From assembly GCA_000496215.1 (NCBI GenBank), contig KI543199.1, forward strand, positions 4,957-10,618: a stretch of DNA of 5,662 bases. Reading direction: 5' to 3'. Numbering within the stretch: the first letter of the stretch is position 1; the number at the start of each line of letters is the position of its first letter. Below, piece after piece: positions 4,346 through 5,662 of the stretch. The notes below the pieces were generated by a model. The model ran no database searches and was not told where the DNA came from. It worked only from the letters and a program-made list of their open reading frames with translations. The translations under genes and the position numbers were made by a program. This stretch comes from an uncultured archaeon A07HN63 (GTDB lineage Archaea > Halobacteriota > Halobacteria > Halobacteriales > Haloferacaceae).

Positions 4346-5662
4346 CGCTCAGCGTCAACGTCACCGCTATCGCCAACAGTGTCAACAGCATCTGGGTGCT
4401 GACGGTGAGCTTTCTGATCTTTTTCATGCAGCCGGGGTTCCTGCTGCTGGAGGCCGGACAGGTGCGCGCGAAAAACGTCGCCAACGTTGCGATGAAAATC
4501 TCTTCGACTGGAGCACGGGGGTCCTCGCATTCTTCATCGTTGGACTTGGTATTGCGAGTGCCGTTGGCACGCTCACCTCTGATCCGGCTTCGTTTTCGCT
4601 GGCCGGCAGTTTCGGCTACATCACCGACCCGGGACAGTGGATCGGCTGGTTCTTCGGGGCCGTCTTCGCGATGACCGCCGCAACCATCGTCTCCGGTGCG
4701 GTCGCCGAGCGGGTCAAGTTCAAGGCCTACGTCATCTACTCGGTCGTTCTCACGATGGTTATCTATCCGGTTGTTGTCGGCCTCACATGGCAGGGCGGTC
4801 TGTTGTCCAGCGGCGGATTTCTCGGACAGCTACTCGGTGTCGGCTACCTTGATTTCGCGGGTGCGACCGTCGTCCATATGGTCGGGGGGATCGCCGGACT
4901 CGTCGCCGCTGCTGTCGTCGGCCCGCGACTCGAACGGTACGACGAGTCGGGCAACAGCATGCCGATCCCCGGCCATTCGGCACTGTTTGCCGTTCTCGGC
5001 ACGCTGTTTCTCGCCTTCGGCTGGTTCGGGTTTAACGTCGGCACGCAGGCCACGGTGTTCGATCCCGAGCAGGGCGCGTTCCTCGGTGAGGCGCTGGGTC
5101 GGGTCCTCCTTGTCACGACGCTCGGCATGGCCGCCGGGGCGGTTGGATCCTCAATCGTGACGACGATCTCGCAGGGCAAACCGGACCCGCTGTTCACCGC
5201 AAACGGGCTGCTGGCCGGTCTCGTGGCGATCACCGGCGCGGCACCACACGTCACATGGTGGGGCGGCGTCCTGCTCGGCGGGCTCGGCGGTGCGATCGTC
5301 TACCCGACATACATCTGGACCGTTGACACGCTGAAAGTCGACGACGTGTGTGGCGTCTTCGCCGTTCACGGCGCGGCCGGTGGTGTCGGGACCGCGCTGA
5401 TTCCATTTTTGCCGTCAGCTCCAGCGGTGGGTGGATGTTTATGGGCGTCTCACAGGTGCTCATGCAAATCGCTGGCATCGCCGTCATCGGAACGTGGACG
5501 GTACTATCGACAATTGTGGTGTTCTTCGTGATCAAGTCGGTGATGAACATCCGTGTCAACAGCGAGTACGAGGAAACCGGTCTTGACCAGACCGAACACA
5601 ACATTCTTGCGTACCCACAGTTTGCGACCGACGGTGGTGTGCAGGCACAGTCAGGTGCCTCT
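4339..5662 (+). CDS. amt: Ammonium transporter (Amt family), two apparent frameshifts, 3' truncated by window edge
   Basis: With two single bases restored, 442 residues are read to the window edge with no stop. This is an 11-helix Amt channel that conducts ammonium or ammonia into the cell. Key features are FFMQPGFLLLEAGQVRAKNVANVAMKN (29-54), F110 near the periplasmic gate, AERVKF (123-128), W151 of the ammonium-binding vestibule and D172 in the family signature DFAGATVVHMVGGIAGLVAA. The twin pore histidines are H180 and H344 (GVFAVHGAAGGVG); GWFGFN holds the second gate Phe (F232). The cytoplasmic tail GLDQTEHNILAYPQF (415-429) is the region a PII protein (GlnK) contacts. The frames are 4339-4497, 4500-5408 and 5411-5662. 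The start is supported by a Shine-Dalgarno. Haloarchaeal amt genes are often paired with glnK, which could lie just beyond the edge. All pore residues are intact, so real inactivation seems less likely than base-calling errors. Confidence 0.88.
4495..4498 (+). other. Apparent -1 frameshift in an A run, amt codons 53-54
   Basis: The run of four A after gcgatg shifts the frame. Five A would give A-M-K-N-L-F-D-W, the Amt consensus around MKNL.D, and join both flanking frames without loss. A missed base in a homopolymer is the simplest explanation. Confidence 0.85.
5406..5410 (+). other. Apparent -1 frameshift in a T run, amt codons 357-358
   Basis: The run of five T after attcca shifts the frame out of the Amt reading. 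Six T would give I-P-F-F-A-V-S-S-S-G-G-W and continue through the last membrane helix and the cytoplasmic tail to the window end with no stop. Confidence 0.85.

Noticed and set aside
4236..4484. 82-codon minus-strand frame across the amt start
   Set aside because: It reads antisense through the amt 5' end and promoter; the hydrophobic look is a mirror of the amt membrane helix.
4495..5410. Programmed -1 or +1 ribosomal frameshifting in amt
   Set aside because: No slippery heptamer with a downstream structure is evident; two breaks in one transporter plus a third in an unrelated gene fit sequence errors better.
4326..5531. A single 401-aa Amt from 4326 to 5531
   Set aside because: Its first 56 or so residues and its last 40 or so are off-frame. 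The true N-terminus starts at 4339 and the true C-terminus runs to the window end in a third frame.

Overview
The window looks like chromosomal DNA from a haloarchaeon (class Halobacteria). The coding regions are GC-rich, the soluble proteins (HAD hydrolase, serine acetyltransferase, RHH protein) are rich in Asp and Glu, and several start codons have a TATA-like element centred about 25-27 nt upstream with no Shine-Dalgarno, as expected for leaderless haloarchaeal transcripts. I cannot resolve the genus.

Layout from left to right: (1) the C-terminal end of a TatC-type Sec-independent translocase subunit (+), cut by the window edge. (2) Convergent to it, a minus-strand pair: a HAD-superfamily phosphatase (1196-1864) followed by an EamA/DMT 10-TM transporter (264-1141); the transporter frame is broken once by an apparent missing base. 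(3) A 311-nt intergenic region (1865-2175) with a triplicated 11-bp motif, two inverted repeats and a TATA box. (4) A plus-strand two-gene unit: a 57-aa ribbon-helix-helix (CopG/MetJ/Arc-type) protein overlapping by 8 nt a VUT/YhhQ-type (queuosine-precursor family) membrane transporter. (5) A convergent serine O-acetyltransferase (CysE, EpsC-like long form) on the minus strand, the first step of cysteine synthesis. (6) A 355-nt divergent spacer with a 118-bp core of about 19% G+C. (7) An ammonium transporter (Amt, +) that runs off the window edge and is broken twice by apparent one-base losses in A and T runs.

The genes form small independent units rather than one pathway: protein export, a phosphatase/exporter pair, a regulator-transporter pair, cysteine synthesis and nitrogen uptake. 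The three frame breaks are all -1; two lie in A/T homopolymers, the third is compatible with a lost base in a CC or T run, and every break is repaired by one added base. They are therefore more likely sequence errors than real pseudogenes, so both transporters should be read as probably functional.

I found no mobile element, CRISPR array, tRNA or rRNA and no clearly new system. The best leads are the RHH-VUT pair with an 11-bp palindrome beside its start codon, and a 26-codon upstream ORF that has its own TATA box and whose stop overlaps the amt start codon.
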